DNA of 64,000 nucleotides from Spirosoma luteum DSM 19990 (GTDB taxonomy: Bacteria > Bacteroidota > Bacteroidia > Cytophagales > Spirosomataceae), in NCBI RefSeq assembly GCF_000374065.1, contig NZ_KB893253.1, positions 1 through 64,000 on the forward strand, given 5' to 3'. The stretch's first letter is position 1; each line of letters opens with the position of its first letter. Below the pieces are notes generated by a model. It saw only the letters and a list, made by a program, of their open reading frames with translations. It was not told the DNA's origin and ran no database searches. A program made the position numbers and the translations under genes. Below are positions 16,907 through 24,891 of the stretch, piece after piece.

Positions 16907-17290
16907 ATGCTCGACAGCAATCAGGACAATATCGCCATTCAGGATTCCGTGCCGAATTATCGGCTACCCAATATCCTAAGTGTAAAAGCAAAACGAATCA
17001 ACTATTCGGCTCCCAAGCTAAAGTACTTTACCTCATCGCTGGCTAACTATGACCAGGCCATCGAAATCATCGTGACCACCGATGCGCCCATTCCGATTCG
17101 GGCGGATATGCCGGTCCTGTATATTGGGGAGGCCCGAACGATTGAAGTAGAAGCCATTGATGAAAAGACGTATCGGTTTCTGGTCGTCGATATCACTAAA
17201 CTCAACGAAAACGATCCGATCGCCTGGCAATGGATGATGCAGCCGGGTGAAAAACCCATTCCAACAAAATTTAGATTTTCCCTGGAATAG
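16907..17290 (+). CDS. hypothetical protein, 127 aa, downstream of the hydrolase
   Basis: Starts 19 bases after the hydrolase stop and is surely co-transcribed. Predominantly beta (IEIIVTTDAPIPIRADMPVL, RTIEVEAIDEKTYRFLVVDI) with an Ig-like feel, no signal peptide or membrane segment. No family recognised. It may form a small binding partner or chaperone of the hydrolase. Confidence 0.65.
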   Translation: MLDSNQDNIAIQDSVPNYRLPNILSVKAKRINYSAPKLKYFTSSLANYDQAIEIIVTTDAPIPIRADMPVLYIGEARTIEVEAIDEKTYRFLVVDITKLNENDPIAWQWMMQPGEKPIPTKFRFSLE

Positions 17291-17319
17291 GTTATCAAAT
17301 TACCAGCCGTCGTATTACA

Positions 17320-17603
17320 GGATGGAGCACTTACCAGCCTACCATCACGGTCAGTACTAAGCAACGCAACGGGTATACCGGAATTCGGGTCATCGACTAT
17401 GGCTCCGGTATTTAAGCTTCTATTCTGGAGAAAAGCTTCCAGCCCTTTTTCACGACCAAACCCACCGGTGAATGCACCGGCTTGGGTTTGTCATTGAGTT
17501 ACGACATATTACCAGGGGAGCTCAGGAAGTCTAAGGGTGGAGAGCCAGGAAGGAGAAGGGACTACAATTCAATTCAATCATCGACCGCTAAGAATAGGTA
17601 ATT
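17320..17603 (+). pseudogene. histidine kinase C-terminal (HATPase) remnant
   Basis: In frame: TYQPTITVSTKQRNGYTGIR, then VIDYGSGI, a TAA stop, then [20 protein letters not shown] and [11 protein letters not shown]. After a frameshift the tail reads [17 protein letters not shown]. This is the G1-F-G2 part of an HATPase_c domain ([19 protein letters not shown]) with one stop and one frameshift. The upstream two-thirds of the kinase is missing. It was inserted or left over directly after the 127-aa gene. Confidence 0.8.
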
Positions 17604-17758
17604 GCGCCCATCTGGAATTTCTCTTCTTGATCATGCGATTCAGTTCTCTCCAATCTTTACACCTCAGTTATACAGTAGTGGCTAGGTTATTTGGTGCAAG
17701 CTAGAGTCTATATAGGGGGTGGACCATTTCGTACAAATGCGGGCCACCCCCTAGAATA
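17604..17758. other. spacer before repeat copy 2
   Basis: No gene seen; contains cattcgtacaaatg-like AT/GC-mixed sequence of no recognised function. Confidence 0.25.
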
Positions 17759-17893
17759 CGAAAAGGCCCCACTGGTCGTACCGATGGGGCTGAAATAACG
17801 TAACAGATCTACAACGTCCGCTTAATCCTTTTATTGTGTATCCTGAAACAGGATAGGCCTTATTTAGCACTTTATTTCTAAATGCTCGTCTGT
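17759..17893. repeat. ~130-bp direct repeat, copy 2
   Basis: Matches 13046-13175 in order and orientation, including the hairpin gcccca (17766-17771) / tggggc (17785-17790), ttattgtgta, gaaacagga, ttatttagcactttattt and ctcgtctgt. Together the two copies bracket about 4.6 kb that contains the hydrolase pair and several gene remnants. Confidence 0.7.
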
Positions 17894-17980
17894 TAACCTG
17901 ATTCATTCCTATAGGGGGCTATCCAGTCGGACGATCGCCGGTGAGGCTGGAATGAAAGGGGCGAATGTGTAACGTTTCAC

Positions 17981-18160
17981 TTAATCAGCTGCCAAAGGTG
18001 GATTATAGGTACCGGAAACGAGTTCCGTATTACAGGCATCAATGCCTTCTTTCAATTCCGATATAGGCCGCTTATTTTTCGGTAGGTCGGCTAACGCAGT
18101 GAAGGCGGTTTGTAAGGCGACCTTCCGGCCCCAAACTGCCTTCATCTGTTCTTGTGTCAT
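17981..18160 (-). CDS. hypothetical protein, 59 aa (small gene downstream of umuC)
   Basis: An ATG at 18158-18160 opens a 59-codon frame with clean coding character: MTQEQMKAVWGRKVALQTAF at the start and GIDACNTELVSGTYNPPLAA at the end, stop TAA. Predicted largely helical. It lies 84 bases after the 67-aa gene in the same direction, so it is probably the last gene of the umuDC transcription unit. No family recognised. Confidence 0.6.
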   Translation of the reverse strand: MTQEQMKAVWGRKVALQTAFTALADLPKNKRPISELKEGIDACNTELVSGTYNPPLAAD

Positions 18161-18244
18161 GGTAATCGTTAGGAGTTGTCTGGTTTTCGCATGGATTCCA
18201 ATTAAGGGTGCTGGCTGTCCTTTCCAACCTTGATTTGTCCGTGA

Positions 18245-18448
18245 CTATGATGCCCTCTTATCAGCCAACTTCTTCACATCGTCGGGGTTGACCAGTTTCG
18301 AGCGCTGGTTTTTATTTCCATCGGGCTGAACCTTGAGTTTGCCCGATGACATCCACCCAATTACAGTGGCTTTGTATGCTTTACGGGCTATCCCGTTTTT
18401 GATGGGGGTAACCAATACCCGATCGCCCTGACCAATGACTCGATTCAT
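18245..18448 (-). CDS. hypothetical small basic protein, 67 aa
   Basis: Follows umuC after 18 bases in the same direction. Sequence MNRVIGQGDRVLVTPIKNGI then KAYKATVIGWMSSGKLKVQP is beta-rich with a KOW/SH3-like feel, and basic overall, so a nucleic-acid-binding role is possible. The tail is KLVNPDDVKKLADKRAS. No family firmly recognised. Its position suggests a cofactor or regulator of the polymerase. Confidence 0.65.
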   Translation of the reverse strand: MNRVIGQGDRVLVTPIKNGIARKAYKATVIGWMSSGKLKVQPDGNKNQRSKLVNPDDVKKLADKRAS

Positions 18449-18466
18449 GACTTGATTGACGTAACC

Positions 18467-19765
18467 CTACTTTGCTTCCAGTATATCTTCCCAGCGCGTT
18501 GTATACCGCTTGCTGAGGTACTTCTGCTTCATGGGCCAATCGGGATTGTACTGCTGAGAAGCCAGCCTGAGCTTATCCTGGCCATATCGCCGGTTTACCT
18601 TGTCAACGACAGACGATAGTGCCATTAGTTTCTCATTCGGTCCTTCTACGAATACGCCCTTTTGCCGGTAATCCCCGGGCACTAAATCCGATAGCATAAT
18701 GCCCACCTTGAGGTAGTTATAGCCAAAGCGAAAGATAGCTCGTAGGCCACTTTCTGCGTATGTAAGTAGCTCCGTGGTTGAATTAGTGGGATGAGGTAAG
18801 GTAAGCGTGATGCTACCCGCGTACTGCTTAGCTGGTTGCCCCGGTCCGTCGCCACGGTTGCCGGGTGTTTTGCGGAATCGATCGGTGTGTAGAAACACGG
18901 TAATCGCTCCGCATAATGAATCTTGTTTACGTAGCTTCTCACAGCAGCGGCATAAATGGGTAGTCAGGGCGTCGGCTAGGGTGGCCAGGTCCGGAATGAG
19001 TTTGCCAAAGCCAGGAGCCGTACAGATCGTTTTCCTGGCCGGTGGGTTTATCTCCAGCATGTGGCAGGGAAAGCCCCGCAGTTCATGCACCAGACGCAAT
19101 CCGTTCACGGTCATCAGGCCATTAATCCAGTCATCGGGCACCTGCCGAAGTTGGGCCGCCGTAGTGATACCGTGTTGTTTGAGCTTGGCCGCGTAGCGAC
19201 CACCTACACCCCAAAGGTCTTTTACCGGAAACTCAGAAAGTGCCTCCGTAATGGCTTCAGGGGTATCCAGTACGCACACCCCGTTCAGCTCCGGTGTTTT
19301 CTTGGCCAGTCGGTTGGCTAACTTGGCCAGGGTCTTGGTTGGTCCAAAACCCACGCAAACGGGAAGCCTGAGCCACTGGTCAACCTTCTCCCTGATAGCG
19401 GCCCCTAAGTCCTGATAGGTTGGGTACGTGCCCATATATTCCTCAATCCATAGAAACGCTTCATCAATCGAATACACCTCTACATCAGGCGCAAACTGGG
19501 TCAAAACGCTCATGAGTCTTGCCGACGTGTCCCCGTAAAGCTCATAGGCAGAGGAGAACACGACGATATCATGCTGCTCCCGGAGCTCCCTGGTTTCAAA
19601 AAAAGGTTGCCCCATTTTTATGTTCAGGGCCTTCGCTTCGTTGGATCTGGCCACGATGTTACCATCCCGGTTAGAGAGTACAACAATGGGTTTTCCCTCT
19701 AATGTAGGGTCAAAGCTGCGGTGGGCTGAACAGTAAAAATTATTGCCATCAACGAGGCCGTACAT
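18467..19765 (-). CDS. umuC: Y-family translesion DNA polymerase UmuC
   Basis: 432 aa from the ATG at 19765. This start gives the canonical MYGLVDGNNFYCSAHRSFDP; the frame is open 31 codons further upstream, but that part lies inside umuD. Metal ligands D6 and D101/E102 (VYSIDEAFLW) and Y11 at the steric-gate position are present, as are the helix-hairpin-helix DLWGVGGRYAAKLKQHGIT and the little-finger/C-terminal UmuC tail. It overlaps the end of umuD by 17 bases, a normal arrangement for plasmid mutagenesis operons (compare MucAB, RumAB). Catalytic subunit of DNA polymerase V-type lesion bypass, acting with processed UmuD. Confidence 0.95.
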   Translation of the reverse strand: MYGLVDGNNFYCSAHRSFDPTLEGKPIVVLSNRDGNIVARSNEAKALNIKMGQPFFETRELREQHDIVVFSSAYELYGDTSARLMSVLTQFAPDVEVYSIDEAFLWIEEYMGTYPTYQDLGAAIREKVDQWLRLPVCVGFGPTKTLAKLANRLAKKTPELNGVCVLDTPEAITEALSEFPVKDLWGVGGRYAAKLKQHGITTAAQLRQVPDDWINGLMTVNGLRLVHELRGFPCHMLEINPPARKTICTAPGFGKLIPDLATLADALTTHLCRCCEKLRKQDSLCGAITVFLHTDRFRKTPGNRGDGPGQPAKQYAGSITLTLPHPTNSTTELLTYAESGLRAIFRFGYNYLKVGIMLSDLVPGDYRQKGVFVEGPNEKLMALSSVVDKVNRRYGQDKLRLASQQYNPDWPMKQKYLSKRYTTRWEDILEAK

Positions 19766-20234
19766 ACTTAGGTGGTTTAGAGACAATGTAGCGAACCACG
19801 CCCAACGAACGGAATTGATCCTTACCCAAGTGGACGTAGATCGGCGGGTAGTTCTCATTGCTGGATTCGAGCATGATCATGTGCCCTTTGCGAACAAACC
19901 GCTTGACGCAACACTCCCCGTTGACCCAGGCCACCACCACGCTGCCTGATAGAACCGGCATGGCTGAATCCACGACCAGAATTGAGCCCGGATAGATGTA
20001 GTCGGGGGTCATGCTCTCCCCTACTGCCTTGACAAAGTACGTACAGTCGGGATGGGCCACGCACAACTCATCCAAGCTTAGCTTTTCGCGGATGTAATTC
20101 TCGGCGGGAGAGGCAAATCCGGCCGGAACCAACGATTCATAAAACGGTAGCCGCCTGCGCCGGGCGGCGTTAACCAGGTAGATATTTTCGGGTGGGATGC
20201 GGTCCGGGGTATCAATCATGGGCGGTTGATGCAT
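19749..20234 (-). CDS. umuD: UmuD-type S24 autopeptidase, polymerase V accessory subunit
   Basis: 161 aa. Self-cleavage site VPAG|FASPAEN around A38-G39, nucleophile S74 in VGESMTPDYI, general base K111 in ECCVKRFV: the LexA/UmuD Ser-Lys dyad. No DNA-binding domain, which separates it from LexA. First gene of the umuD-umuC-67aa-59aa unit. The N-terminal arm (IDTPDRIPPENIYLVNAARR) is longer than in E. coli UmuD. The upstream region has an AT-rich promoter shared with a divergent gene. Confidence 0.93.
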   Translation of the reverse strand: MHQPPMIDTPDRIPPENIYLVNAARRRRLPFYESLVPAGFASPAENYIREKLSLDELCVAHPDCTYFVKAVGESMTPDYIYPGSILVVDSAMPVLSGSVVVAWVNGECCVKRFVRKGHMIMLESSNENYPPIYVHLGKDQFRSLGVVRYIVSKPPKYVRPR

Positions 20235-20307
20235 ACGGCATCAAACCGCTATAATACCTTTTTGTTATATATAATACAAATAACATATAAAAGACATCAC
20301 ATCGATT
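20235..20307. promoter_or_regulatory. divergent promoter region between umuD and the 107-aa gene
   Basis: AT-rich (atatataatacaaataacatat), with TTATTTG on the minus strand, a near match to the Bacteroidota -7 element TAnnTTTG. No LexA-type box is evident. Confidence 0.4.
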
Positions 20308-20631
20308 ATGTTCTTTGCGTTACTACATACGATGACAGAGAGAGGAATTGCTTTGCATGCGCTGGCCGTTGGCCGGCTGGTTTTTGTGGATACCGTCACG
20401 TTTCCGACCCATGTTTCCTTAGTATTCGTGGAGTTGTCTCCCAGACTGGTTTCCATCCTGCCGGCTGATTACCACACGCTGCAACTACGGCGGGAAAGCT
20501 TTAGTGTAGCCAGTGTAATCACCCGCTATGAGCGCTATGTCGTGACGTTAAAGCGGCACGGGTACGAGGAAGCGACAGCTGTAGCCGAGGAAATGCTGCG
20601 AACGGCTAAGATCCAGGCTGCTAAGCGTTAA
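20308..20631 (+). CDS. hypothetical protein, 107 aa
   Basis: Divergent from umuD. The likely start is ATG 20308 or the ATG at 20332 (MTERGIALHALAVGR). The N-terminal half has hydrophobic beta strands (LVFVDTVTFPTHVSLVFVEL); the C-terminal half is helical and basic (ITRYERYVVTLKRHGYEEAT, AEEMLRTAKIQAAKR). No family recognised. A double hairpin follows the stop. Confidence 0.55.
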   Translation: MFFALLHTMTERGIALHALAVGRLVFVDTVTFPTHVSLVFVELSPRLVSILPADYHTLQLRRESFSVASVITRYERYVVTLKRHGYEEATAVAEEMLRTAKIQAAKR

Positions 20632-20674
20632 GGCTTACCTACCAGGTAAATGGTTATTCTCATGTAGGGTTAGT

Positions 20675-20745
20675 CTTCCGAATCGTACACAGTTCGGAAG
20701 ATCTACCTATTTATTTATAAAGAAAGGGTCAAAGCCCTTTCTTTA
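20675..20745. terminator. two consecutive hairpins, bidirectional terminator
   Basis: cttccgaa (20675-20682) pairs with ttcggaag (20693-20700). A second perfect hairpin taaagaaaggg (20718-20728) / ccctttcttta (20735-20745) follows, with T-rich flanks. It separates convergent genes ending at 20631 (+) and 20748 (-). Confidence 0.8.
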
Positions 20746-20747
20746 AT

Positions 20748-20936
20748 CTATTTGGCTTTATAACCTCTGATTGGGAAATCGCCTTTAACCCATCTCACAA
20801 AATTATTCGGGTGCAGAACGTAGGTATCTTGTGCGCTCTGTTTCAATGTAGACTGGCTAATCTCGGTTTTCCACTGCTCTAAAAGGCGCTCCATTTCTCT
20901 GATAACATTCGAGTCTGTTTTCATAGTATCGTTCAT
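20748..20936 (-). CDS. hypothetical protein, 62 aa
   Basis: MNDTMKTDSNVIREMERLLE then KWKTEIS-like helix and NNFVRWVKGDFPIRGY. Starts 2 bases after the stop of the coiled-coil gene, so translationally coupled. No family recognised; probably a small partner of the upstream DNA-binding-like protein. Confidence 0.6.
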   Translation of the reverse strand: MNDTMKTDSNVIREMERLLEQWKTEISQSTLKQSAQDTYVLHPNNFVRWVKGDFPIRGYKAK

Positions 20937-20938
20937 GA

Positions 20939-21394
20939 TTATTGTGTGTCTACTGGTTTTCTAATCATATCCACCAAAAACTGTTGATGGTTTTGCAAGT
21001 GGATTTTATCCTGTTTCAAAGAGCTGATCAGATCGTCTTTTTCGCTTATCTTTTCCTGCAACTCTATCAATTTGCTTTTCAGGTTCTCGACCTGACTTTC
21101 AGCGACCTGTGATACGGGAATAGGGGGCTGATTATCCATCTGGAATGCCTTCCCTGTGAATACAAACACCTCGTCAAATTCATCGCCGTAGCCAAGTTTG
21201 ACTTGACAGACTGTTTCAAGTGATGGGTTGTAACCCGTGACCGCGCTGTTACGCAATGCTTGATAATTGCAACCGGTTTTGTCCGAAACCTCAGATAAAC
21301 CTTTATGCGTTACAAAACTGACAAAGCGATCCCGGATCTCTCTTGCCATTTGTTTTGCTTCTTCGCTTACCCCTTTTTTACCGTCCGTGCTCAT
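20939..21394 (-). CDS. putative HTH/coiled-coil protein, 151 aa
   Basis: Residues ~25-55 (VTHKGLSEVSDKTGCNYQAL then RNSAVTG) look like a helix-turn-helix. Residues ~100-140 (VENLKSKLIELQEKISEKDD) form a clear coiled coil. This layout is typical of phage/plasmid repressor-like proteins in Bacteroidota. The promoter is probably the TAGATTTG element on the minus strand at 21437-21444. First gene of a two-gene unit near the replication genes, so copy-number or transfer regulation is a possibility. Confidence 0.6.
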   Translation of the reverse strand: MSTDGKKGVSEEAKQMAREIRDRFVSFVTHKGLSEVSDKTGCNYQALRNSAVTGYNPSLETVCQVKLGYGDEFDEVFVFTGKAFQMDNQPPIPVSQVAESQVENLKSKLIELQEKISEKDDLISSLKQDKIHLQNHQQFLVDMIRKPVDTQ

Positions 21395-21436
21395 TGGTCA
21401 TTTACTTTATGTTGTTTCAATCACTCACTATTAATA

Positions 21437-21444
21437 CAAATCTA
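21437..21444 (-). promoter_or_regulatory. Bacteroidota -7 promoter element
   Basis: Minus strand TAGATTTG fits the Bacteroidota consensus TAnnTTTG. It lies 43 bases upstream of the ATG of the 151-aa gene, with an A/T-rich upstream tract. Not experimentally known. Confidence 0.45.
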
Positions 21445-21932
21445 CAATACAAGGTTTTAAAAAAACTCATATCATAAATTTTATTTCTTTTAGGTTTATA
21501 AAAAATACTCATAAGATTGATATTTATAAACGTTGTAGTTTTAATCTATCCTGTATCATCAGTATATCTGTACGTAACACATTTGGGGTATATCCGCCAT
21601 GTAACAGGATTATTTGTCTTTCATTCAGACAGTTACGCAGAAACTTATGCTTTTGTCAGTCGTTTACAGCAGATAACAATTTTACTGTTTAGGTATATGG
21701 AAAAGCATACAATTTTGATGCTCTTAAAGCTGTTTTGACCCTTAAGAGTAAAAACACTGCTAAGATCAGCTTTCAACGGCGGTTCTAACCCCTTTTTATA
21801 AGTGACTGTCCCAATTACAAATAACGCTTACCCAAAATAGGGGTAACTTTCTGTAATGGTTTTATATTCAGAACTTAACAACATCTTTGTGTTAGATACA
21901 CCCCCAAATGTGTTAGGTACTCCTGTGTGGTC
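21445..21932. other. 488-bp AT-rich region without a supported gene
   Basis: A 73-codon hydrophobic plus-strand frame (21517-21738) lacks a convincing start and looks like chance in AT-rich DNA. The stretch 21740-21930 contains no recognised motif. Confidence 0.35.
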
Positions 21933-22661
21933 TCAAATCTCCCGAAGATATAGCGTGGTAATTCCCTGCCGGAGGTGAATAGGAAAAGTTTTTAACTCTC
22001 GATCAATCAGTTTGTGATCGTGGGGAACGGATTCATTGATGTACTCGGGATCAATGAAAATGATGTTAAGCCGTTCATGCACCACATGTCCTACCCGCTC
22101 GGTATGCTTAAGCAAATGTTCACTAGAGGTGGTAGTTTTCATCGTAGCCAGATCATCAAAATAGCGGTAGGCGCAATACCAGTAGTAATATTTGTGGTGA
22201 TAATTAGAAAAGCAGGCCTGGTAAGCATCGGGCTGCTCCCGAATGGTACGCAGCAGCTGGTCGGTCTGTTGAAGTTCTTTAAGCTGGCCCACGCTAAGCT
22301 GCTCGGTCAGTGACCGGTTTAGCAATTCATCGCGGTAATTCTTGATGTGCAGCACGACGTCGCCGTGGGTGACGGCCCGCTCAATGGAGTACTTATGCTT
22401 GAAAAAGAAGGACAGAGAAATGGCGGGCTTGTTATAATTAATGAGTTTAAGGTTTTTCAGGGGCTTACCGGGCTGGTTATAAGCCTGATACTGGTTCATA
22501 AACTGCATGGGAATGAAGTAGTACTCCAGATGGGGATCAGCCGGGGGCGTACCGCTAATCTGGTTAATACCCGGCGAAAGCGCAACAGCCTGTGTTTTAA
22601 GGACGGTGCGCAGGGTATCCAGCGGGGCTTCGTCGTTTCGTTTGGTGGGTTTTCTGGGCAT
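21933..22661 (-). CDS. hypothetical protein, 242 aa, upstream of the plasmid origin
   Basis: No family recognised. Basic N-terminus (MPRKPTKRNDE), a KHKYSIERAVTHGDVVLHIK segment, and a Tyr/His-rich centre (FSNYHHKYYYWYCAYRYF). Divergent from rep across the iterons, about 190 bases from the first one. Its position next to the origin suggests replication control or an accessory role, but the sequence gives no proof. Confidence 0.6.
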   Translation of the reverse strand: MPRKPTKRNDEAPLDTLRTVLKTQAVALSPGINQISGTPPADPHLEYYFIPMQFMNQYQAYNQPGKPLKNLKLINYNKPAISLSFFFKHKYSIERAVTHGDVVLHIKNYRDELLNRSLTEQLSVGQLKELQQTDQLLRTIREQPDAYQACFSNYHHKYYYWYCAYRYFDDLATMKTTTSSEHLLKHTERVGHVVHERLNIIFIDPEYINESVPHDHKLIDRELKTFPIHLRQGITTLYLREI

Positions 22662-22853
22662 CAGTATAAGCTGGAAGTATAGGAGACTTATTTACTATAA
22701 AAGTAAATAAGTGGTTCTTTGTTTGCAACAGCCTTTTTTCCCCTTTACACCAAATTTTTTCGCTTTGATCTCTTATCCTTTTATCAATAATTTGTTTGAT
22801 TGATTTACGGGGCTTATAAAACACTAATTGTCAGTTATTTATGACTAGAAAAA
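22662..22853. promoter_or_regulatory. AT-rich origin flank and promoter of the 242-aa gene
   Basis: 192 bases, AT-rich, between the divergent 242-aa gene and the first iteron. Contains ttatttactataaaagtaaataa (a short imperfect palindrome about 22690-22710). Fits the melting region of an iteron origin. Confidence 0.4.
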
Positions 22854-23160
22854 GGAGGTTTGGTAGGCAACAAACGGAGGTTTAGTAGGTATTATTATCA
22901 TAACAAACGGAGGTTTGGTAGGCCACAAAGAGAGGTTTAGTAGGTTTGAAAAAGAGGTTTGGTAGGTACTATCCTTGAAAACGGAGGTTTAGTAGGTCAA
23001 GATTTTTACGGGCAAATCCATTCTTTTTTAAGGCAAAAAAATTCGAACAAGAGGTTATTGTGTGATAAAAACACATGTCTACGAAAAACTCAGGGTTAGA
23101 AAACGGAGGTTTAGTAGGTGTTTTAAAGGGTGACTTTTCACTAAAAAGGAGGTTTGTGTA
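22854..23160 (+). repeat. iteron array, plasmid origin of replication
   Basis: Seven copies of ggaggttt(a/g)gtaggt at 22854, 22876, 22909, 22931, 22953, 22983 and 23105, plus a partial copy (ggaggtttgtgta) at 23148. All are in the same orientation. Start-to-start distances of 22, 33, 22, 22 and 30 are close to two or three helical turns, which puts most copies on one face of DNA, as Rep-binding iterons require. The array lies directly upstream of the Rep gene, so it is oriV, probably also the autoregulatory operator. Confidence 0.9.
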
Positions 23161-23218
23161 AATAAAATCCTTTTTCTAAATTTGAGTGTTCACAAACTTT
23201 TACCCAACGCCAATCCAC

Positions 23219-24325
23219 ATGAGTAACACACCGGAACCTGTACTTTCTGCCCCTACCCTTTTTAGTAGACATTCGACCAACTATCAGCCCAATTTCTTCA
23301 CTGAATCACGGCAAGAGTTTACCGAGATGGAAAAGAATATTGTCACCTTAGTAATCAATCAAATTGGTCATATGGCGTTGAAGGGCGAGATTAAACCGGA
23401 CACTAACCTTCGTTTTCATATACCCTTCGCTGAATTAACCACGAAGCGGTATGATCAGGTAGCCAATGCGGCTGAAACACTTCAGCTAAAACGTATAAGT
23501 TATCGAAATGATAAAACTCAAAAGTTTCATTTTATTGTTCCTTTCCCCAGCATCAAATCGGAAATTGTTGACGGAAAAAAAGTGATCGAGCTAACCATGT
23601 TTGCTGATGTGGTGCCCCATTTTGCTCAGTTAGGAAAGCGTTATACCAAGTATGAATGCGATATTATGTTATCACTCTCTTCGGTTTACGCCAAGCGTAT
23701 GTTTGACATTGTCAGTATGTACCAGTGCCGGGGTCAATACAGATTTACTTACCAGGTGGATCTATTGATGGACATTTTGAATTGTCCTGAAGGATACACT
23801 TTTAATGATTTCAAAAAAAATGCGCTCTGGGTAGCCCAGCGCCAACTACAGGAGAAAGCAGGCATTAACCTTGATTGGATACCGACTAAGAAAGTAGGCA
23901 AGAATATAGTTGAACTTGAATTCAGCGTCAAAACGACCCTTCAGTTGGCCGTTGAAGGCATCAGGCAGGATCAGGAGACTGTTAATAAAATGTCGATCAA
24001 TGAAGCCGTTATAACTGCCTGGCAGCTAATGAAAAATTACAAGCTTAAGAACTGGCAGAAAGATTTGATTGCTTCAGAGCATAATTTACTGGAAATTTTT
24101 TTTCGGGTTAACTCGGAACTAGCGAGTGGTCTGCGCCAGGACATTAAGAATCCTACGGCTTACTTAGTGAAATCGTTAGGCATTGATCAGCTAAAAGCAC
24201 CGAAGACTAAGACCAAACCAAAAACAGATCTATCAACACCCTCACTTTTTCCATTAGGACCGACTGTCCGTACCGAAACATCTCAATCAATTAATGCCAT
24301 TTTAGATAGCTTAGGTCTCACATAG
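23219..24325 (+). CDS. Rep_3-type plasmid replication initiator
   Basis: 368 aa from the ATG at 23219 (MSNTPEPVLSAPTLF). A GTG 33 bases upstream in frame is a weaker alternative. Two winged-helix domains are expected: the first around IPFAELTTKRYDQVANAAET, the second from ECDIMLSLSSVYAKRMFDIV and YTFNDFKKNALWVAQRQLQE, the typical Initiator Replication protein (Rep_3, RepB/RepE-like) pattern. The C-terminus is Lys/Thr/Pro-rich. It binds the iterons upstream to start replication and probably represses its own promoter. Confidence 0.9.
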   Translation: MSNTPEPVLSAPTLFSRHSTNYQPNFFTESRQEFTEMEKNIVTLVINQIGHMALKGEIKPDTNLRFHIPFAELTTKRYDQVANAAETLQLKRISYRNDKTQKFHFIVPFPSIKSEIVDGKKVIELTMFADVVPHFAQLGKRYTKYECDIMLSLSSVYAKRMFDIVSMYQCRGQYRFTYQVDLLMDILNCPEGYTFNDFKKNALWVAQRQLQEKAGINLDWIPTKKVGKNIVELEFSVKTTLQLAVEGIRQDQETVNKMSINEAVITAWQLMKNYKLKNWQKDLIASEHNLLEIFFRVNSELASGLRQDIKNPTAYLVKSLGIDQLKAPKTKTKPKTDLSTPSLFPLGPTVRTETSQSINAILDSLGLT

Positions 24326-24357
24326 GGTAGATCTACCGAATTAGTGCGACTCGTTCA

Positions 24358-24687
24358 TCGGGTGTTTATGCCGAATCGTACATAAAACCTCATGGCGGGG
24401 CCTAATACCCGTCCAACGAGTCTGAAAACCCCATAGGGACAATTCAGCGGCTACCAAGTGGCAGGACTGTCTTGAGCACGCGAAGTGCCAATTACTTCGA
24501 CAATCGGCAGTTTACGAAAACGAACGTTTTCGGGTACAGTACGCCCACGGGCGTTTTTGAGCAAAAGAGCGATTAAACCTGTTTCCAGAACTTGTACCGG
24601 CAATCAATGTACCCTTTTGAGGGGACTCTTTCAATACAGGATACAGGGGTCATGAGGATTTATGTACGATTCGGCATAAACACCCGA
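24358..24687. repeat. 37-bp inverted repeats bracketing 330 bp
   Basis: Left arm 24358-24394 (tcgggtgtttatgccgaatc...) and right arm 24651-24687 are reverse complements with a single mismatch. The enclosed 256 bases have no gene but contain cgaaaacgaacgttttcg (24515-24532), a perfect palindrome, and a GC hairpin followed by T5. It could be a MITE-like element, a recombination or primosome/single-strand-origin structure, or part of the replication terminus. Confidence 0.8.
24541..24557 (+). terminator. hairpin with T-run downstream of rep
   Basis: acgcccacgggcgt followed by tttt, a small GC stem with a T5 run. It lies 216 bases after the rep stop and inside the 37-bp repeat structure. Confidence 0.5.
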
Positions 24688-24891
24688 TTTGGTAGACCCG
24701 TTCACCCCGCTCTTTATAAAGGCACCGTTCACTGTTCGGATCAAGGCTAAATTTCATATTCAAAAGGATTATGGATGACGGGTAAAATAGGCTACGAAAT
24801 TGAAATTAATCAGTTTATCGTTCATCAAACAGGAGATCTTACGTCTGAATTCTCCTGCGAATGGCTTCATCGTGAGCGGAAACAGCCAGGT

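Noticed and set aside
21517-21738. 73-codon hydrophobic frame in AT-rich DNA
   Set aside because: Phe/Ile/Leu/Tyr bias of AT-rich sequence and no partner genes.
22854-23160. Possible CRISPR array
   Set aside because: Repeats are 15 bases, spacers vary from 7 to over 100, no cas genes; position upstream of rep shows they are iterons.
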